The position numbers were made by a program, and so were the translations under genes. Source: SAR324 cluster bacterium (GTDB taxonomy: Bacteria; SAR324; XYD2-FULL-50-16). Taken from it: a DNA stretch of 64,000 bases. Under the pieces are notes generated by a model. That model ran no database searches and was not told the origin of the DNA. It saw only the letters and a list, made by a program, of their open reading frames with translations. Positions 33,352-43,403 of this stretch are shown one piece after another. The DNA is taken from positions 1 to 64,000 of the forward strand of contig JANQGX010000005.1 in the NCBI GenBank assembly GCA_028282885.1, given 5' to 3'. Within the stretch, counting starts at the first letter, position 1. Each line of letters starts with the position of its first letter.

Positions 33352-34000
33352 TTAAGAGCTTGGTTAGTAATCAAGAAAATAGTCACTCTAAATGGTAAGG
33401 CAATGCGACCTCAATTGATGGTTCTATAAACTTGGGGAATATTGCCACGGTAGAGTGATTGAGAAAACCAAAAATGTGATAAACTCTGGTCATCAAAAGT
33501 TGATCTCTGAAGCTTTATTTGTATTCAAAGATGCGGCAATAATCAAATTCTTCTAAATCTTACCTGTAGGAGACATATTACTGCCAGTCGGAAAGACCAT
33601 TTCAATTGGCTCTGTTTTGTTCTGTTACCAAAATTAAATCACAGTTCAGATATCAAATTGCAGAAAAGGATGAAGCCGTACCAGTTGTGAGACAGCTTTC
33701 CAGAGTGACAGGGAATAGCAAATATCTTTTCAATCATCCGGCGATTGACATTGATGATTGATCCGTCCTTTTTACAAGTCAGGATGACGGAAGACTTTGC
33801 AGAAGCCACCGTGATAATTGGATCCAATCACAAGCTATATGAATGGTTCGGGGCAGCGCTTTCCTTAATAAATGAAACATTAAAAAAGTGAAATCATTTG
33901 ACGTTGTCATAGTGCACATCGGCCTGCTGTTTAGTATAGTGACAACAGTAAGCCAATCAGGTAGATTCGATGTTCACATACATTGTCCATGGAGAAGAAC
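33352..34000. other. 650-base intergenic region, no supported gene
   Basis: The longest gap in the window. A 62-aa minus frame at 33827 has no ribosome-binding site or motif. The divergent promoters of the M15-like and YhhN-family genes belong here; a TTGACG at about 33899 has no good -10 partner. No repeat was noticed. Confidence 0.4.
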
Positions 34001-34756
34001 ATGAACCCATCGTTTTTTTTATCGTTGCATTTTCTTTGGATCTTGCTGGCAGTGACCAACCTGGCGGTTCAATGGGCGCATTTTCGGAATGATCAGAGTG
34101 CCCGCTTGTATACTGCCAAGAAGATCACAACACCACTGCTGTTGTTGCTCGCCTTGTTGATAGTCATCCTTGAAACAAAAGGATTTCCGCTGATCCCGGG
34201 TGCAATCCTGCTCGCCATGGGGCTCGGGGAGCTGGGTATGGAGGGATCTGACGTGGTTCAATCAAAAGCCGAAGGTGAGGGTGAGAAGAAAGCGGATTCT
34301 ATAATTGTTGTAATGGCAGGGGTGCTGTTTCTGCTGGTGAACCTCTTTATCGGTATCACCCTGATTGTTCGCAATTGGTATTTGCCGACAGTTCTTATCT
34401 CTCTTCTGATCAGTGCGGTTGTTCTTTTCGGGATTTTCTTCCTGACCATCCGCAGCTTCAAGCCGGTGCCGGAAACCAGAACCCAGATGTTGCTCTATCT
34501 TATCGGGATCTTCATTCTCTTTACCGGCGCCTTGGTTGACATCAATTCGGGGATCTCCCTGCTGGGTATTGCTGCTACCATATTGACCGTTTCGGACTCC
34601 CTTGTCTTAATTCGCATGGGAGCAAACTTCAGGAAAAACACCGCTTCCGGCTACAAGATCCTGGGAGCCTTTCTGGTTGTTATCCTGCTGCTTTACTATG
34701 TCTATATGGGGGTTCTGATTCAGATTGGCAGTCCGTTTGCGATCTTTTCTGTTTAA
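34001..34756 (+). CDS. YhhN/lysoplasmalogenase-family membrane protein
   Basis: A 251-aa membrane protein with about eight helices. ATG 34001 is chosen over the upstream TTG (33983) because GGAG lies 7 bases before it. Family features: the helix-start TAKKITTPLLLLLALLIVI, AMGLGELGM in the position of the family GDxxLM motif, and near the end GIAATILTVSDSLVLIRMG, matching the conserved F-x-x-SDxxL. Characterised members (TMEM86, bacterial YhhN) hydrolyse the vinyl-ether bond of lysoplasmalogens. The GELGM variant lacks the usual Asp, so activity is not assured. Interesting alongside the AGPS-like gene at 6-7.6 kb. Confidence 0.65.
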   Translation: MNPSFFLSLHFLWILLAVTNLAVQWAHFRNDQSARLYTAKKITTPLLLLLALLIVILETKGFPLIPGAILLAMGLGELGMEGSDVVQSKAEGEGEKKADSIIVVMAGVLFLLVNLFIGITLIVRNWYLPTVLISLLISAVVLFGIFFLTIRSFKPVPETRTQMLLYLIGIFILFTGALVDINSGISLLGIAATILTVSDSLVLIRMGANFRKNTASGYKILGAFLVVILLLYYVYMGVLIQIGSPFAIFSV

Positions 34757-34836
34757 GGGACTCCAATCGAATCCCGGAGATGCGCGTAATCGCCCTGTCA
34801 TTTCAATTGCAGATGGTAATAATGAGCTCGCGCCCC

Positions 34837-35433
34837 TCAGCTTGGCAAGTTGACTTCTCCGGATATGATTTTAGAGATGGTCTGCCAGTAGATCCGGTGT
34901 TCCTCCTTAAGAACCCTGGCGGCCAGATCGTCCGGGGTGTCATTGGGGTGGACAGGGACTTTGGCCCGGGCGAGGATGGGGCCATTGTCGTATTTTTCGT
35001 CGACGAGGTGCACCGTTGGACCGGACTCCTTCTCTTCGGCTGCAATCACGGCTTCATGCACTCTTTTGCCGTACATTCCTTTTCCCCCGAATTTCGGCAG
35101 AAGGGCCGGGTGAATATTCAGTATCTTTCCCCGAAAAGCGGCCAGTGTTCTTTCACCGATTTTCTTCATGTAACCTGCCAGAATAACCAAATCCGTTTGA
35201 TGTTCGTTAAGAGCGTCCAGGATTGCCAGGTCAAGGTCATTGGGATCGGGATGTGTGGAACTGCTCAAATGCTTGCAGGCGACCCCTTCGGACCGAGCTC
35301 GCTCCAGCGCTTTTGAATTGGAGTTATTACTAATACATAAAACCGGGTTGGCGTTTAATTGTCCTTTTTTGATGGCATCGATAATTGCCTGCATGTTACT
35401 GCCACCATGGGAAGCCAGGAAAGCTAGGTTCAT
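34837..35433 (-). CDS. purN: Phosphoribosylglycinamide formyltransferase
   Basis: Transfers formyl from 10-formyl-THF to GAR, step three of purine synthesis. The 198-aa protein has the substrate loop LASHGGSNMQAI (residues 6-17), the catalytic Asn-His in NIHPALLPKFGGKGMYG and the Asp of VDEKYDNGPIL. Full length. The formyl-transferase signature reads GKGMYGKRVHEAVI, normal for PurN. No purM neighbour; purB lies 3 kb away on the same strand but is not in the same transcript. Confidence 0.95.
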   Translation of the reverse strand: MNLAFLASHGGSNMQAIIDAIKKGQLNANPVLCISNNSNSKALERARSEGVACKHLSSSTHPDPNDLDLAILDALNEHQTDLVILAGYMKKIGERTLAAFRGKILNIHPALLPKFGGKGMYGKRVHEAVIAAEEKESGPTVHLVDEKYDNGPILARAKVPVHPNDTPDDLAARVLKEEHRIYWQTISKIISGEVNLPS

Positions 35434-35735
35434 TGGTATGGAGTATTTGGGTGTCTAAAGTTTCCAAAATCGGGTTCTTTGCTTAAAGTCTCTCATTTCA
35501 ACACATGGCAAGTACATGCCCCTTTAAGTGCCAGTTGTTTCAATTCTGTGACTCTAACACTAACGACAAAGTTTGTCCTTGCCAACTGTCGCTTTTATTG
35601 ATGGGAAAGGTTTTATCGATCCGGCAAAAATGAAAATGGTGAAATCAGAATCCGGATCAAAAAGCAGGTTCGATTATGATTTCGTCGAAAAACCAGGGAG
35701 AGTATACTGTTATAAAACAAAGACAGGGGACTCAT

Positions 35736-36161
35736 ATGCAAGCAAAACTGGAACAGAAACACAAAATCATCATCGGGGTGCAGGTTATTTCCGCCCTTGC
35801 CCTGATTCTCTTCTGGGGAGGATTTTATCTCTCGGATTACATAGAAGCCTTATCCATTCCATTCTATCTTGACTATCCTGATGCGGTTCCCCTGCCGGAT
35901 ATTGTCATGGTTATTATTATGCTGCTTTCCGCTTCACTGATGGCAAAACTGAGTCGGTTCGGGTTTATTCTGGCAGGATTGGTCGCCTTTTGCTTGATTG
36001 CCTTGGGAATTGTGGGGTTCGACGTGCAGGCTGCCAACGGTGATCAGCTCATCTCCATGGTGAGCATCGTGAAGGTAGGATATATCAATCTCTGGTGCGT
36101 TGTATTCGGATTGTATTTTATCCTCATGCTTCTGAACAAGGCTCGGAAGAAAACGAGGTGA
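35736..36161 (+). CDS. Uncharacterised four-helix membrane protein
   Basis: A 141-aa protein with about four hydrophobic segments (residues 11-31, 48-65, 72-92 and 110-133) and a basic C-terminus NKARKKTR. ATG 35736 is favoured by AGGGGA just upstream; the open frame extends 20 residues further. No family recognised. It converges with queA. Confidence 0.55.
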   Translation: MQAKLEQKHKIIIGVQVISALALILFWGGFYLSDYIEALSIPFYLDYPDAVPLPDIVMVIIMLLSASLMAKLSRFGFILAGLVAFCLIALGIVGFDVQAANGDQLISMVSIVKVGYINLWCVVFGLYFILMLLNKARKKTR

Positions 36162-36245
36162 TCCGGGCTTATTCGGGAATACCGATCCTTGGTTGCCAGT
36201 CCCGCGAATTCTGTGCAATCAGACACTATCCCAATATTCGTGAAG

Positions 36246-37310
36246 CTAACGGATAAACATACAATCACCAAAGCTGAAGAAACGATACTCCTGCTCAACA
36301 GCCTCCCTGTAAGCCTTTAGAATCAGTTCCCGATTCGCAAAGGCGGAAACCAGCATTAACAGGGTTGACTCCGGGAGATGGAAATTGGTCAGGAGCTGAT
36401 CCACCACCCGGTAAGGATAGGGTGGATAGATGAAGAGTTCCGTTTTTTGCAATCCGGTTTTCAGCCTTCCATTCCGCCAGGCGGATTCCAACGTTCTTGT
36501 TGTTGTGGTTCCCACGGCTACAATTTTCCGTTTCTCCGATTTTGCTTTTTCGATGGTCTCAGCGACCTGGTCCGTAATCAGAAACCGTTCGCTGTGCATC
36601 CGGTGTTCACTGACATCATCCACCCTGATCGGCTCAAAAGTTCCCAGACCCACATGCAGCGTCACTTCCAGAATCTCAATATTCTTCTTCCTGATCGCGT
36701 CCATTACCTCGGGAGTAAAATGAAATCCGGCTGTGGGGGCTGCGATGGAGCCTGGTGACTGGGCATAAACCGTCTGGTAGTCCTGCAGATCTCGCGAGCG
36801 ATCGACAGCCTGCTCTCTTACCTTATGAATATATGGTGGGAGAGGAGCGTATCCCACTGCCTCCAGATCCTTCATCAAGTCTCCTGTATCCAGAAAACGA
36901 ATTCGACACTCCCCATTTTGCTCCTTGCTTTCCAAAACAGCTTTGAGTTGTCCGTCACAAAGGGTGAAGGTCTCCCCGGTTTTCATTCTGGCGGAATTTT
37001 TTACCTTGCAGCTCCAGACCAGAGATTCAAGCTCTTCAACTAATAACACTTCAAGTGAACCGCCACTCAATCTGCTACCGGGTAGTCTTGCCGGAATCAC
37101 CCTCGAATTGTTGACAACCATCACCGAACCCGGTTCCAGGAAATCAGGAAACTGGTGAAAGGTATGATGGCGGATCGATTTATCGGCTCTTTCCAAGAGC
37201 ATTAAGCGGGAACTGTCCCGAGGCTCTGCCGGTTGCTTTGCTATCAGTGACTCGGGTAGGTGGTAGTGATAATCGGATCTTAAAACAGGCTTTTCCATGG
37301 GATATGGCAT
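36246..37310 (-). CDS. queA: S-adenosylmethionine:tRNA ribosyltransferase-isomerase
   Basis: Makes epoxyqueuosine in tRNA from preQ1, using SAM as ribosyl donor. The 354-aa protein carries the family motifs LPESLIAKQPAEPRDSSRLM, NNSRVIPARLPG, SIAAPTAGFHFTPEV, HVGLGTFEPI, GTTTTRTLES and LTNFHLPESTLLMLVSAFA. Full length. A second ATG four codons in (MEKPVLRSD) is an equally likely start since neither has a clear ribosome-binding site. No tgt, yajC or queG is beside it, though yajC-secD occur elsewhere in the window. Confidence 0.96.
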   Translation of the reverse strand: MPYPMEKPVLRSDYHYHLPESLIAKQPAEPRDSSRLMLLERADKSIRHHTFHQFPDFLEPGSVMVVNNSRVIPARLPGSRLSGGSLEVLLVEELESLVWSCKVKNSARMKTGETFTLCDGQLKAVLESKEQNGECRIRFLDTGDLMKDLEAVGYAPLPPYIHKVREQAVDRSRDLQDYQTVYAQSPGSIAAPTAGFHFTPEVMDAIRKKNIEILEVTLHVGLGTFEPIRVDDVSEHRMHSERFLITDQVAETIEKAKSEKRKIVAVGTTTTRTLESAWRNGRLKTGLQKTELFIYPPYPYRVVDQLLTNFHLPESTLLMLVSAFANRELILKAYREAVEQEYRFFSFGDCMFIR

Positions 37311-37403
37311 GTTTTTGGAATTGAGTTGAAGAATATGAGATTAACCGGAGAACGCTTCCCCGCAATGATGTCGAGTTTAAAAACAGACTTACGGAGCCAC
37401 AAC

Positions 37404-37724
37404 ATGCCGATTGATGAAAAAACAAGACAATTCCTCATCAAAAAACTTCAATTCTCACAACAGCACGTCACCCGACTGGAGAAGGACAAGGATCTCCTTC
37501 CCAAAACACTGGGATTGCTGCAGATGATCAAGAAATCCCCGAAAAACAATGAAGTCAAGCACATGGTTCTCAGCCAGTTGAAAAAAATCCGGCAGACCCT
37601 GGGCAAGCCGCGTTTTGCTGCAAACAATGTTCTTCTGCAAGCCAGGGAAGAGTATTACACCTTTCAGAAAGCGGCGAGGTGGTCGATTCTTTCACGGGGA
37701 CGACGATTGGGTATGGATCAGTAA
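37404..37724 (+). CDS. Small basic helical protein, unknown
   Basis: A 106-aa, lysine- and arginine-rich, mostly helical protein (MPIDEKTRQFLIKKLQFSQQ onward). ATG 37404 is preferred because GGAG lies 8 bases upstream; the frame is open for 26 more residues. No family recognised. It is divergent from queA, separated by about 90 bases. Confidence 0.55.
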   Translation: MPIDEKTRQFLIKKLQFSQQHVTRLEKDKDLLPKTLGLLQMIKKSPKNNEVKHMVLSQLKKIRQTLGKPRFAANNVLLQAREEYYTFQKAARWSILSRGRRLGMDQ

Positions 37725-37792
37725 TTTTGTCTTGTTGGTCGACTATTTGGTCTTATTTTATGTCAATACTCGCACCCAAAGCAAAATACGCC

Positions 37793-37894
37793 GCAGCATA
37801 GGATTGTCGTTTCAAGAAACACGTGAATCCATCCTGGAGTTCCTGTAAGCCATCCGTGGCTTACAAGGTTCTTGAAATGACAATCCTATGCTGC
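37793..37894. repeat. MITE-like element with 26-bp terminal inverted repeats
   Basis: The arms 37793-37818 and 37869-37894 are inverted copies with one mismatch. Between them sits a second, perfect 9-bp hairpin (37844-37852 with 37857-37865, loop TCCG) and a 25-base unpaired stretch on the left. The whole 102-base unit lies in the gap between a small gene and the convergent purB. It has the size and symmetry of a non-autonomous inverted-repeat element. No target-site duplication is obvious, and it may also serve as a terminator for either gene. Confidence 0.65.
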
Positions 37895-37979
37895 TCTTTA
37901 TCTATTCCAATCGTCCTTAAGTTAATGGGAATGATTGGTGAATACTCCTCCTCAGTTGCTCTTCTGAACGATTTGAGGT

Positions 37980-39335
37980 TTAAAACTCCTTCGCGTACCC
38001 CAGGTAATTCAAGGGTGTCAGGCTTTTCAGCTCTTCCTTTACCTTCTCAGGAAGATCCAGTGAATTGATGAAGTTTTCAAGAATTTCTTTGTTAACCTCT
38101 TTACCTCGAGTCAGTTCCTTCAGCTTTTCGTAGGGTTCGGAAATTGCGTATCTGCGCATAACGGTCTGCAGCGCTTCACCCAGTAACAACCAGGCGTCCT
38201 GCAACTCTATCTCCAGCTTTTCAGTGTTGATAGCAAGCTTTCCCAGGCCTTTGAGTGTCGCCTTGTAGGCTATCAGGGAATAACCGAATCCTACCCCGGT
38301 GTTTCTCAACACGGTGCTGTCCGTCAGATCCCGTTGCCATCTGGATACGGGTAGTTTCGCGGCAAGGTGATCGAAAATCGCATTTGCCAGCCCCAGGTTT
38401 CCCTCCGAGTTCTCGAAATCGATTGGATTGATCTTGTGCGGCATTGTCGAACTCCCGACCTGGCCTTCCACGGGAATTTGTCTGAAAGCTTCCAGTGAGA
38501 TATAAGACCAGATGTCCCTATTGAAATCCAGGAGAATCGTATTCCAGCGGATAAACTGGTGAAAAATTTCAGCCATATAGTCATGTGGCTCAATCTGGGT
38601 AGTGGCCGGGTTCCAGGTCAGTCCCAACGACTCCACGAACTTTTGACCGAAAGCACGCCAGTCGATGTCGGGAAAGCTGACGAGATGAGCGTTGAAATTG
38701 CCGACTGCGCCATTGATCTTTCCCAGAACAGGTTGGCTTTTGATCTGGGAGAGCTGTCGAGCCAGTCTTTCCGCAACATTGTAAAACTCTTTTCCCATGG
38801 TTGTTGGTGAAGCGGGTTGGCCATGGGTCCTTGACATCATAGGAACAGATCGGTACTCCTCCGCTTTTTTCCTGATTTCATCAAGCAGGTTTTCGCAAAG
38901 GGGGATGACGGTACTGATCAAGAGATTTCTGAGCATCAAGCCATAGGACAGGTTATTAATATCCTCGCTGGTACAGGCAAAATGAACCATGGCCGATACC
39001 CCCTCCATACCCAGCGATTTCAGTTGTTCGTTGATATAGTATTCAACGGCTTTGACGTCGTGATTGGTGATGGATTCGATCTCTTTCACCTTGAGGGCTT
39101 TCTCCGGGGTGAAATCCAGGTAGATCCTGCGCAGGTCTTCAATGGTCTTTTCTTCAAAAGGCTGCAGGCAGTCAAATTCGTTCAGTCTGGACAAGGCGAT
39201 CAACCACTCGACTTCGACCTGAATGCGATAGCGAATCAAACCGTATTCACTGGTGTATTGATTGAGTTCTTTAATTTTGCTGTGATATCTTCCGTCCAGG
39301 GGAGAGATGGCGCTGATTTCGAATTGTGGTTCCAT
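37980..39335 (-). CDS. purB: Adenylosuccinate lyase
   Basis: Cleaves SAICAR and adenylosuccinate in purine synthesis (homotetramer, cytosol). The 451-aa protein starts with SAISPLDGRYHSKI, typical of the E. coli-like PurB branch. It has HFACTSEDINNLSYGLM, the catalytic His in SRTHGQPASPTTMGKE, and the fumarase/aspartase signature GSSTMPHKINPIDFENSEGN. Length fits. The ribosome-binding site is weak. Monocistronic, with the MITE-like element just past its stop. Confidence 0.96.
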   Translation of the reverse strand: MEPQFEISAISPLDGRYHSKIKELNQYTSEYGLIRYRIQVEVEWLIALSRLNEFDCLQPFEEKTIEDLRRIYLDFTPEKALKVKEIESITNHDVKAVEYYINEQLKSLGMEGVSAMVHFACTSEDINNLSYGLMLRNLLISTVIPLCENLLDEIRKKAEEYRSVPMMSRTHGQPASPTTMGKEFYNVAERLARQLSQIKSQPVLGKINGAVGNFNAHLVSFPDIDWRAFGQKFVESLGLTWNPATTQIEPHDYMAEIFHQFIRWNTILLDFNRDIWSYISLEAFRQIPVEGQVGSSTMPHKINPIDFENSEGNLGLANAIFDHLAAKLPVSRWQRDLTDSTVLRNTGVGFGYSLIAYKATLKGLGKLAINTEKLEIELQDAWLLLGEALQTVMRRYAISEPYEKLKELTRGKEVNKEILENFINSLDLPEKVKEELKSLTPLNYLGYAKEF

Positions 39336-39581
39336 AAGATTGTTTATATTGTCTTTTTAAAAAGGCTTGGATCGGGCTTTCCTTGCCGTTTAGCTGTTTC
39401 CATTGTAACCAATCGTTCTGAGGATAATCAAGCGGCAAAACATTTTGGCTGGCCAGCTAGCGAATTTGATGTTTTTTTTAATTTTTGATTGCCTAATTGC
39501 GATTTTTTCGATAAAGATTCCCTCGATGTATTAGTTTTTGCTAAAAAATCTTATCAATGAACATTCCGGAGAAGAAAACGT

Positions 39582-39869
39582 ATGAGCAATAATCTGACAA
39601 AAGCAGGACTAGTAGCCGCGGCGGCTGAAGAGGCAGGAACAACAAAAGCTACCACCGAAAAAGTAATCAATGCAGTGCTGAATGCGATTCAGGGCGGACT
39701 AGCGGCTGGAAATCCCGTGACACTCGTGGGATTTGGTACATTTTCAGTAGGACAGCGACAGGCCAGAAAGGGCAGGAATCCACAAACCGGACAGGAAATC
39801 AAAATCCCGGCAGCAAAAGTCGTCAAATTTAAACCCGGGAAAGCTTTGAAAGAGTCAGTAAACAAGTAA
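39582..39869 (+). CDS. hup: HU-type DNA-binding protein
   Basis: Small nucleoid protein (95 aa) that bends DNA as a dimer. It shows [14 protein letters not shown], the conserved [21 protein letters not shown] arm region (the two proline-tipped arms) and [13 protein letters not shown]. Non-specific HU is more likely than IHF because the arm reads [14 protein letters not shown] ribosome-binding site precedes ATG. A 10-bp hairpin (39921-39930 with 39946-39955) 50 bases past the stop may end the transcript although no T-run follows. Confidence 0.94.
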   Translation: MSNNLTKAGLVAAAAEEAGTTKATTEKVINAVLNAIQGGLAAGNPVTLVGFGTFSVGQRQARKGRNPQTGQEIKIPAAKVVKFKPGKALKESVNK

Positions 39870-40055
39870 TGGTGAATTCAAGACCGAAATAAAAAGATGT
39901 TGCCAAGGAGAGTTAGAAAATTCGCATACATCGGTATCCAGCCTTTGTATGCGAAACCGGCAACTCTGAATCCCCGAAATTTCATACCATCAGACTTAAA
40001 TCCGCCTCCATCCGATTTATCCTTCCTTACCGATTAAGGGTATTAACGCGCCATC

Positions 40056-40772
40056 ATGTCCCGCAAACGCAGCTTTTATAACATTTACCGAAAGTTGATG
40101 TCCGCATACGGCCCCCAGGGCTGGTGGCCTGTATCCACAGTTAAAATGACTGCCGGTGACACCCTTTTATTACGGGATGGATATCATCCGCGAAATTATA
40201 CCCTGCCGGAATCGGATGAACAGCGCTTCGAAATCTGCCTGGGAGCAATCCTCGTTCAAAACACCAACTGGTTGAATGTCCCTCCGGCATTGAAGGCTTT
40301 GCGGCAAAAGGGTTTGTTCCTGCCGGACAAGCTGGCTGAGGCCGAAAACCAGCAGATTGCGCTGGCAATAAAAAGATGCGGATACTATAATCAGAAAGCC
40401 AGGTATCTGAAACATATTGCTAAGTTCTTCCGACTTCATCCTTTTTCCGAACTGGAGCAGGAACCGCTTGACGAGATTCGCAACAAACTGCTGAAAATCA
40501 AAGGAATAGGACCGGAAACTGCAGATTGTATCCTGCTCTACGCTTTTAAAAAGTGCAGTTTTGTGATAGACGCGTACACAGTCCGGATATTCAGTCATTT
40601 GGGCTTGATAGACAGCGCTGTCAGCTATCACGAACTGAAAGGCTTGATCGAATCGGAACTGAAGCCGGAGCTTGAAGTATACCAGGAATACCACGCCCTG
40701 CTGGTCTGTCACGGCAAACTGCACTACCGCAGAAAGCCCTACGGCTCGGGAGATCAGTTACTTTTACCGTAA
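40056..40772 (+). CDS. HhH-GPD DNA glycosylase, COG2231/MagIII-like
   Basis: A 238-aa base-excision-repair glycosylase of the endonuclease III superfamily. The helix-hairpin-helix is LLKIKGIGPETADCILLYAF, and the catalytic Asp follows in VIDAYTVRI. The residue that is a Lys in bifunctional Nth (G-x-G-x-K-T-A) is Glu here, and the four-cysteine iron-sulfur cluster is missing at the C-terminus (the end reads LLVCHGKLHYRRKP). Together these point to a monofunctional glycosylase such as the alkyl-adenine enzyme MagIII. It is followed after 21 bases by clpB, so the two may be co-transcribed. Confidence 0.82.
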   Translation: MSRKRSFYNIYRKLMSAYGPQGWWPVSTVKMTAGDTLLLRDGYHPRNYTLPESDEQRFEICLGAILVQNTNWLNVPPALKALRQKGLFLPDKLAEAENQQIALAIKRCGYYNQKARYLKHIAKFFRLHPFSELEQEPLDEIRNKLLKIKGIGPETADCILLYAFKKCSFVIDAYTVRIFSHLGLIDSAVSYHELKGLIESELKPELEVYQEYHALLVCHGKLHYRRKPYGSGDQLLLP

Positions 40773-40793
40773 AATCTACCAAAAGGATCCGTT

Positions 40794-43403
40794 TTGAGTT
40801 TAGACATGGAGCGCTTTACGCGCCTGGCAGAGGAAACCATTTACACTGCCCACCGCATTGTCTCCGAAAACCAACAGCAGAGAATGGAGGCCGAACACCT
40901 TCTTCTGGCATTGATCAACCAGAGTGAAGGGATAGTCGCCCAGGTTATGAAGCGGATCGGGGATTCTCTCAAAGCCCTGGAAGCCGATCTGGATGATTTT
41001 ATACGGCGACTGAATAAAAGCCGCATGACCAGCTCCGAGGTCTATCTTTCCCATAGTTGCGAACAGATTATCAAGAAGGCCGAAGCAGAGGCTGAACTGC
41101 TCAAGGATGATTATCTCAACCCCGAGCACCTCCTGCTCGCCATTGCAGCTCACACGGGAACAAAGGCTTCCGGCCTCCTGCGCAAAGCCGGAATCAACTA
41201 TAAGCACATTCTCGCCGAAATTCGCCGCAGTCGCGAAGGAAAAAGGATCACAACCCGTGGTGAACCGGTTGAGGAATCCATGGTCAACGAGTATTGCCAG
41301 GATCTGGTTGATTTTGCCCGCAATAACAAGTTTGACCCCGTTATCGGTCGGGATGAGGAGATTCGGCGGGTGATCCAGGTACTCTCCAGGAGAACCAAAA
41401 ACAATCCCGTACTAATTGGTGAACCCGGGGTAGGAAAAACGGCCATTATCGAAGGTCTGGCCCAACGAATCTATCATGAAGATATCCCGGAAACCTTGAA
41501 AGACAGTAAGCTGCTCTCCCTCGATCTTGCTGCCATGGTGGCCGGTGCCAAGTACAGGGGAGAGTTCGAGGATCGGTTGAAAAACCTTTTGAGGGAGCTT
41601 GAGGAATCCGAGGAAAGCAACATCCTTTTTATCGACGAACTCCACACCCTGATTGGGGCCGGGGCTTCCGAAGGCGCGCTGGATGCATCCAACATGCTGA
41701 AGCCGGCTCTGGCACGGGGATTTCTGCATTGTGTGGGGGCCACGACGATTAAGGAGTATAAAAAATATATCGAGAAGGATCCGGCGCTGGAACGGCGCTT
41801 TCAGCAGATCTATATCGGTGAGCCCACAGTCGGTGACTGTATTGGGATTCTTCGGGGATTGAAGGGGAAATATGAGGTTCATCACGGTGTGCGTATCAAG
41901 GACTCGGCCATTATTGCGGCGGCCCGTTTGGCGGATCGTTATATTACCGACCGTTTCCTGCCGGACAAATCCATCGATTTGATCGACGAGGCGGCCTCCA
42001 GCATTCGCATTGAAATCGATTCACGACCTACTTTGATCGACAAGAATGATCGTCGCATTATGCAGTTGGAAATCGAGAAAAAAGGCCTGGAAAAAGAGGA
42101 TGATCAGGAAATAGCTTCCCGACTCAAGGCGATTGAGAACGAATTGAAAGCGCTCAGAAAGGACAATAAAAGCCTGAAGTCTCAATGGCACAGGGAGAGA
42201 GACGAGATTCAGAGGGTTCGTTCTATCAAAGAGGAGATAGAAAAAGCCCAGCAGCAGGAGATCGAAGCCCAGCGCTCAGGCAATCTGGAGCTTGCTGCCA
42301 AGTTGCGTTACGGTACTCTGGAAGAGTTGCAGCAGGAGTTGCAACAGGCCAATAAGTCCATGGGACAGGCAAGTCACGGACGTCTGTTAAAGGAGGAGAT
42401 CGACGAAGAGGATATAGCGGGTGTAATTTCTAAATGGACCGGGATACCCGTTGCCAAGATGCTCCAGGAAGAGCAGGAGAAACTGCTCAACATGGAGCAG
42501 GTTCTGAGTGGAACCCTGGTGGGACAGAATCCGGCATTGATTTCGGTATCCAATGCCATTCGCAGGGCCAGAACCGGAATCCAGGATCCTAACCGTCCCC
42601 TGGGATCCTTTATCTTTATGGGACCGACCGGTGTGGGGAAAACGGAACTTGCCAAAACCCTGGCATCATTCCTCTTCGATGATGAGAAAGCCATCGTGAG
42701 GCTGGATATGTCGGAATATATGGAAAAGCACACGGTCTCCAGACTCCTTGGAGCACCTCCCGGATATACCGGGTTTGAAGATGGCGGTATTCTGACGGAG
42801 GCCATTCACCGCAAACCTTATTCGGTTATCCTTTTTGACGAGATCGAAAAAGGACATCCCGAGGTCTTCAATATTCTGCTACAAATTCTTGATGACGGGG
42901 TATTGACCGATTCAAGGGGAATTAAGGTGGACTTCAAGAATACCATTATCATCCTGACAACCAACCTGGGCAGCGAGATTGTGTTGAAAGTCCAATCGGA
43001 GAAGAAAAAGGTCAACAGCGCCATGGCCAGAAAGATCCTGTTAAGCAAATTCCGCCCGGAGTTTCTCAATCGTTTGGATGAAATTATTGTCTTCACTTCT
43101 CTCAACCTCCAACACTTGGAACAGCTTGTTGATATCCAGATCGCTCGTTTACAGGAAAGGCTGGCAAATAACAACGGTACGACGATTCAGATTACCGATG
43201 AAGTGAAAAAGCACCTGGCCAAGGAAGGTTATGACCCCGAGTTCGGAGCCCGCCCCCTGAAAAGAATTCTGCAAAAAGAGCTGGAAGATGTTCTTGCCTA
43301 TAAAATCCTGGACGGCACCATTAAACAGGGTGACTCTATCGAGGTTCGTTTGCAGAACGAAAGACTCAGCTTTCACCGTATCAAAATTGCCGAGCAGGTT
43401 TAG
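40794..43403 (+). CDS. clpB: ATP-dependent disaggregase ClpB
   Basis: Hexameric AAA+ chaperone that rescues aggregated proteins with DnaK. The 869-aa protein has an N-domain with two Clp repeats (residues 1-150), AAA-1 with Walker [11 protein letters not shown] and Walker [11 protein letters not shown], a coiled-coil M-domain (about 410-520, [20 protein letters not shown] onward), AAA-2 with [13 protein letters not shown] and [13 protein letters not shown], and the C-terminal arginine/sensor region [14 protein letters not shown]. The M-domain sets it apart from ClpA. The start is TTG 40794 with AAGGA at good spacing; the next ATG (40806) lacks one. No CIRCE or heat-shock promoter was seen. 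Confidence 0.92.
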   Translation: MSLDMERFTRLAEETIYTAHRIVSENQQQRMEAEHLLLALINQSEGIVAQVMKRIGDSLKALEADLDDFIRRLNKSRMTSSEVYLSHSCEQIIKKAEAEAELLKDDYLNPEHLLLAIAAHTGTKASGLLRKAGINYKHILAEIRRSREGKRITTRGEPVEESMVNEYCQDLVDFARNNKFDPVIGRDEEIRRVIQVLSRRTKNNPVLIGEPGVGKTAIIEGLAQRIYHEDIPETLKDSKLLSLDLAAMVAGAKYRGEFEDRLKNLLRELEESEESNILFIDELHTLIGAGASEGALDASNMLKPALARGFLHCVGATTIKEYKKYIEKDPALERRFQQIYIGEPTVGDCIGILRGLKGKYEVHHGVRIKDSAIIAAARLADRYITDRFLPDKSIDLIDEAASSIRIEIDSRPTLIDKNDRRIMQLEIEKKGLEKEDDQEIASRLKAIENELKALRKDNKSLKSQWHRERDEIQRVRSIKEEIEKAQQQEIEAQRSGNLELAAKLRYGTLEELQQELQQANKSMGQASHGRLLKEEIDEEDIAGVISKWTGIPVAKMLQEEQEKLLNMEQVLSGTLVGQNPALISVSNAIRRARTGIQDPNRPLGSFIFMGPTGVGKTELAKTLASFLFDDEKAIVRLDMSEYMEKHTVSRLLGAPPGYTGFEDGGILTEAIHRKPYSVILFDEIEKGHPEVFNILLQILDDGVLTDSRGIKVDFKNTIIILTTNLGSEIVLKVQSEKKKVNSAMARKILLSKFRPEFLNRLDEIIVFTSLNLQHLEQLVDIQIARLQERLANNNGTTIQITDEVKKHLAKEGYDPEFGARPLKRILQKELEDVLAYKILDGTIKQGDSIEVRLQNERLSFHRIKIAEQV

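Noticed and set aside
35573..35872. 99-aa plus frame before the four-helix membrane gene
   Set aside because: Overlaps the membrane-protein frame, starts with TTG without a ribosome-binding site, and the C-terminal half is plainly the shadow of that gene.
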